Positions 59,935 through 62,495 of a stretch of DNA of 62,495 bases are shown here, in pieces. Both the position numbers and the translations under genes were made by a program. Each line of letters starts with the position of its first letter. The first letter of the stretch is position 1. The stretch comes from an uncultured Acetatifactor sp. GTDB lineage: Bacteria > Bacillota > Clostridia > Lachnospirales > Lachnospiraceae. The DNA lies in assembly GCA_947581865.1 (NCBI GenBank), contig CANPWA010000020.1:1-62495 (forward strand), given 5' to 3'. The notes below the pieces were generated by a model, which searched no databases, was not told the DNA's origin, and saw nothing but the letters and a program-made list of their open reading frames with translations.

Positions 59935-62442
59935 TTACACACACTCCTCCCACCGCATGGGTTTGGCAAAATAATATCCCTGGGAATAAGTGACTTTCAT
60001 CTGCTCCATGAGTTCCTGGATTTCTTTATTTTCCACAAATTCCGCAATGACCTCTTTGTCCTTCTGGATGCACCAGTTGTTGATCATTTCCATAAATTCC
60101 CTGCAGTTTACATCTTTGCAGACCTCCTTGACGATCTCCCCGTCGATCTTGATGATGTCCGCGTCGATGCGGATGACATGCATCATGTTGGAGAAGCCGG
60201 AGCCGAAGTCGTCGATGGCGATCTTTGCCCCGTATTCGTGGACACTGTCGGCAAACTGCTGGATATAGGCATAATCCTGAACCTCTTCGCTCTCCACCAG
60301 CTCGAAGATGAAGTTTTCGGGATGCTGTTCCTGTCTGAGATAGCGGAAGATCATGCGGATCATCTCGCGGTCATAAATGTCCTGCACATTCAGATTGATG
60401 CTGACTCTTTTTCCCTGATTCAAAAACATTTTCATCACTTTATTGACCATGATCACGGACAGCGGACCATACAGGTCATACTCCTTGGCGATGGGCAGAA
60501 ACTGGTTGGGATAATAGACCGTTCCCTCCGCATCCTCAATGCGGATCAGGGCTTCATGCAGATTGATCTGCTCTGTGCGGTTATCGCGGATCCCCTGAAA
60601 ATAGGGAATGACTCTGTCCTGCACCAACGCTTCTTTGATGATCTGCACCATGCGCATCTCTTCCCGGATGTCCGTGCCGCCCTCCTTTATCTGGCTGTAG
60701 ATCACAAAAATATTTTTGGTTTTCTGAGCGTAACGGAGGGCTTCCTCAATCTTGGAGATGGGTTCCGTCTCATGCAGAACCACGGCGCAGGTGTAGGAAA
60801 ACACAAACTCTTTACAGATCACCGCGTTCAGTTGTTTCAAAGTGTCTCTCATGATGGAGACAAATTCATCGTCCGTGATATGACTGTCAGACGCGATCAT
60901 AAGCGCGCATTCCTCATAGCTGTAAAAATGCAGACCCCTGTCCGAGAGGCTGTCGGCGAGATCTTTATAAATCTGCTTCAGCTCTTCCCACAGGGCGGTC
61001 TGTCCCAGGAACAGACGGATGACGCGGGCGTTTTTGAGGGAGAACACCGCTGCCTTGTCCAAACCTTCATTTTCATGATCAAACTGGAATTTTGCCTGAT
61101 TTTCCAGCTCCAGTTTTTCATTGTAAAACATAGCCCGCTTCATCTGGCTGTACTGCTCATTGATCTGCCGGTTGAGCTGTTTGTTCCCGGCGGTCAGCAG
61201 ATAGTTGATCATCTGTACATTGTTGTACTGCAGCCCGGCGATATTCTGCAGCGCCTGCTCCTTTAAAAGGATGCGCGCGTCAGGGTGTTCCGAGAGAGCC
61301 GCGATCACAAAGGTAGAGTTGGCATAGACATTTGTTTTGTTCACGCAGCCGATCTCTCCTGCCATCATCGCGCCGCTCATATTGGTGGTACTAAACTGCG
61401 CCACCTCCCAGGAGGCGCAGTCATGCAGCATCCACATCCGGGCAAGACAGTCATACGCAAACAGGGTTTCCACAGGCTCCTCATGGAGCTGGCTGTAGAC
61501 GATGTTCATCTGATCGATGATCTTCTGGGGATCAAAATATCCCAGCGAAAATCTCATTCCTTCCGTGATCTCACTAAAGAGATTGATGCGGTTGCGCTTC
61601 TCGGATCGGTAGGGCTCCGGGAGCGTCTCATAGCGCTCATACACTACATTGTGGGACAGCCTGCTTCCCTCATACACCAACGGGAAAATGCCTGCCAGGG
61701 TGGCGTCCTTTTCCAGCTCCTCCCTGCCCAGCATGTCTTCATACCATTTCGCTGCGTCCACGCCCTCGATCTCGTCCACAAAATGTTCGTGGACTTTGGT
61801 GACTTCATAGCTTCTCCCGATGGCGTCCACGCCGTTGATGACATTTTCATAGATACTCAGACCGGGGGATGTGATCAGCACAGCCGCCATGCTGTTTGAG
61901 GATGCGGTGGTGTCACACAGCACATAAGCATAATTTTCCGCCTCGTGATATACATTGTTGGTCATATAGGCGACACCGCCCGCCATCTGTACGCCCGGGT
62001 TTTCCCGGTTCATGCAGGCGACAAATTTTGCCGTCTTATAATAGGAGAGAGGAAAGAAGGTCAGCAGGAAGCCCTGTTCGTTCCGGATCAGCTTTTCGGA
62101 GACTTCCCGGCAGAGCTCCTCGCCGTTTTTTTCCTTTCCGTCAGGTGTGGAACAGGAAAACATCCCAAAGCGCAGCCCGGAATGTTCCAATTCCGTGATG
62201 GAGACAAGACAGGTATCGGGCAGGATCTTACCCTCGCAGATGACCATGGAGCTGCTGCAGCCTGCGATGACCGCCCTGGGCAGAAGCTCTTTGACCTGAG
62301 AAGCGAGCGTCTGGATTTCTTTCATGTCATGCAGGGTGCTGTGGATCCGCACCAGCAGCTCTTTGTCTTTTGGAAGACCGACGCCCTCCACAAAGTTTTT
62401 AAAATTTTCAAGAGTGTCAAAAAGATGATTATAAGATTTCAT
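59935..62442 (-). CDS. FIST-EAL signalling protein with degenerate GGDEF region
   Basis: This 835-residue cytoplasmic protein starts at MKSYNHLF (62442) after GGAGG. Residues about 25-225 and 235-390 are the two FIST domains, a small-ligand sensor (AVIAGCSSSMVICEGKI at the start, RILLKEQALQNIAGLQYNN late). A coiled linker follows, then a poor GGDEF-like region with no GGDEF motif. The EAL domain begins near 605. It keeps the key elements: LHEALIRI, SINLNVQD, FELVES, AIDDFGSGFSNM, IKIDGEIV, EFVENKE and QGYYFAKP, with a few substitutions from consensus. It may therefore be an active c-di-GMP phosphodiesterase controlled by a FIST ligand. No membrane segment is present. Confidence 0.9.
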   Translation of the reverse strand: MKSYNHLFDTLENFKNFVEGVGLPKDKELLVRIHSTLHDMKEIQTLASQVKELLPRAVIAGCSSSMVICEGKILPDTCLVSITELEHSGLRFGMFSCSTPDGKEKNGEELCREVSEKLIRNEQGFLLTFFPLSYYKTAKFVACMNRENPGVQMAGGVAYMTNNVYHEAENYAYVLCDTTASSNSMAAVLITSPGLSIYENVINGVDAIGRSYEVTKVHEHFVDEIEGVDAAKWYEDMLGREELEKDATLAGIFPLVYEGSRLSHNVVYERYETLPEPYRSEKRNRINLFSEITEGMRFSLGYFDPQKIIDQMNIVYSQLHEEPVETLFAYDCLARMWMLHDCASWEVAQFSTTNMSGAMMAGEIGCVNKTNVYANSTFVIAALSEHPDARILLKEQALQNIAGLQYNNVQMINYLLTAGNKQLNRQINEQYSQMKRAMFYNEKLELENQAKFQFDHENEGLDKAAVFSLKNARVIRLFLGQTALWEELKQIYKDLADSLSDRGLHFYSYEECALMIASDSHITDDEFVSIMRDTLKQLNAVICKEFVFSYTCAVVLHETEPISKIEEALRYAQKTKNIFVIYSQIKEGGTDIREEMRMVQIIKEALVQDRVIPYFQGIRDNRTEQINLHEALIRIEDAEGTVYYPNQFLPIAKEYDLYGPLSVIMVNKVMKMFLNQGKRVSINLNVQDIYDREMIRMIFRYLRQEQHPENFIFELVESEEVQDYAYIQQFADSVHEYGAKIAIDDFGSGFSNMMHVIRIDADIIKIDGEIVKEVCKDVNCREFMEMINNWCIQKDKEVIAEFVENKEIQELMEQMKVTYSQGYYFAKPMRWEECV

Positions 62443-62495
62443 TGGTTTCCTCCACCCAGCCGTTTTTGTGCCGGCCGAATTTTCTGCCCGTCTCC

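Overview
The window reads as chromosomal DNA of a Gram-positive gut-type Clostridium, most likely a Lachnospiraceae. The grounds are AGGAGG-type ribosome sites, near-consensus sigma-A promoters often with an extended -10, a T-box leader before proS, MecA, NlpC/P60 and DacF-type wall enzymes, a GPH sugar symporter and very large BspA-like surface proteins. No rRNA, tRNA, CRISPR array, integrase or transposase was seen. The taxonomic call is inference from gene content.

Layout. (1) 1-6074: the tail of a gene, then a minus-strand pair, an MMPL/RND exporter and a surface protein with GLUG-like repeats and a long coiled coil. (2) 6307-9594: a GPH symporter with a shrunken GH2-like protein, a small unknown protein and an XRE-cupin regulator. 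(3) 9704-15476: an amino-acid ABC importer behind a structured leader, followed by a kinase-like protein, a class III aminotransferase and an iron-type alcohol dehydrogenase, which looks like uptake and catabolism of an amino compound. (4) 15575-21580: a 1950-residue LRR surface protein whose promoter spacer holds a run of eight G. (5) 21727-22564: a CopZ-like metal chaperone and a YunG-like protein. (6) 22714-30280: an AT-rich defence island with an Eco57I-like restriction-modification pair and a HEPN-STAND-helical-repeat protein. (7) 30556-39148: a small unknown gene, then a polyamine operon (speD, speA-type decarboxylase, speE, carboxyspermidine dehydrogenase, nspC, aguA, aguB) behind a leader of about 300 bases ending in a terminator. 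(8) 39346-45711: mecA and a second giant surface protein. (9) 45946-49709: a small lipoprotein, a chemoreceptor and T-box-controlled proS. (10) 49759-57650: two esterase-like hydrolases, a DnaQ-type exonuclease, a DacF-type carboxypeptidase, trmB, trxA and an unknown 702-residue protein. (11) 57830-62442, minus strand: a transmembrane anti-sigma-like protein with an NlpC/P60 domain whose catalytic Cys is Ser, its ECF sigma factor, and a FIST-EAL signalling protein.

How the parts work together. The polyamine operon converts arginine to agmatine, N-carbamoylputrescine and putrescine (SpeA, AguA, AguB). It then carries both known ways from putrescine to spermidine: the aminopropyl route (SpeD, SpeE) and the carboxyspermidine route (dehydrogenase, NspC). 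The two giant surface proteins share a related C-terminal module. The strongest candidates for undescribed biology are the HEPN-STAND protein beside the RM pair, the speD leader, the G-tract promoter, and the NlpC-to-Ser anti-sigma protein.
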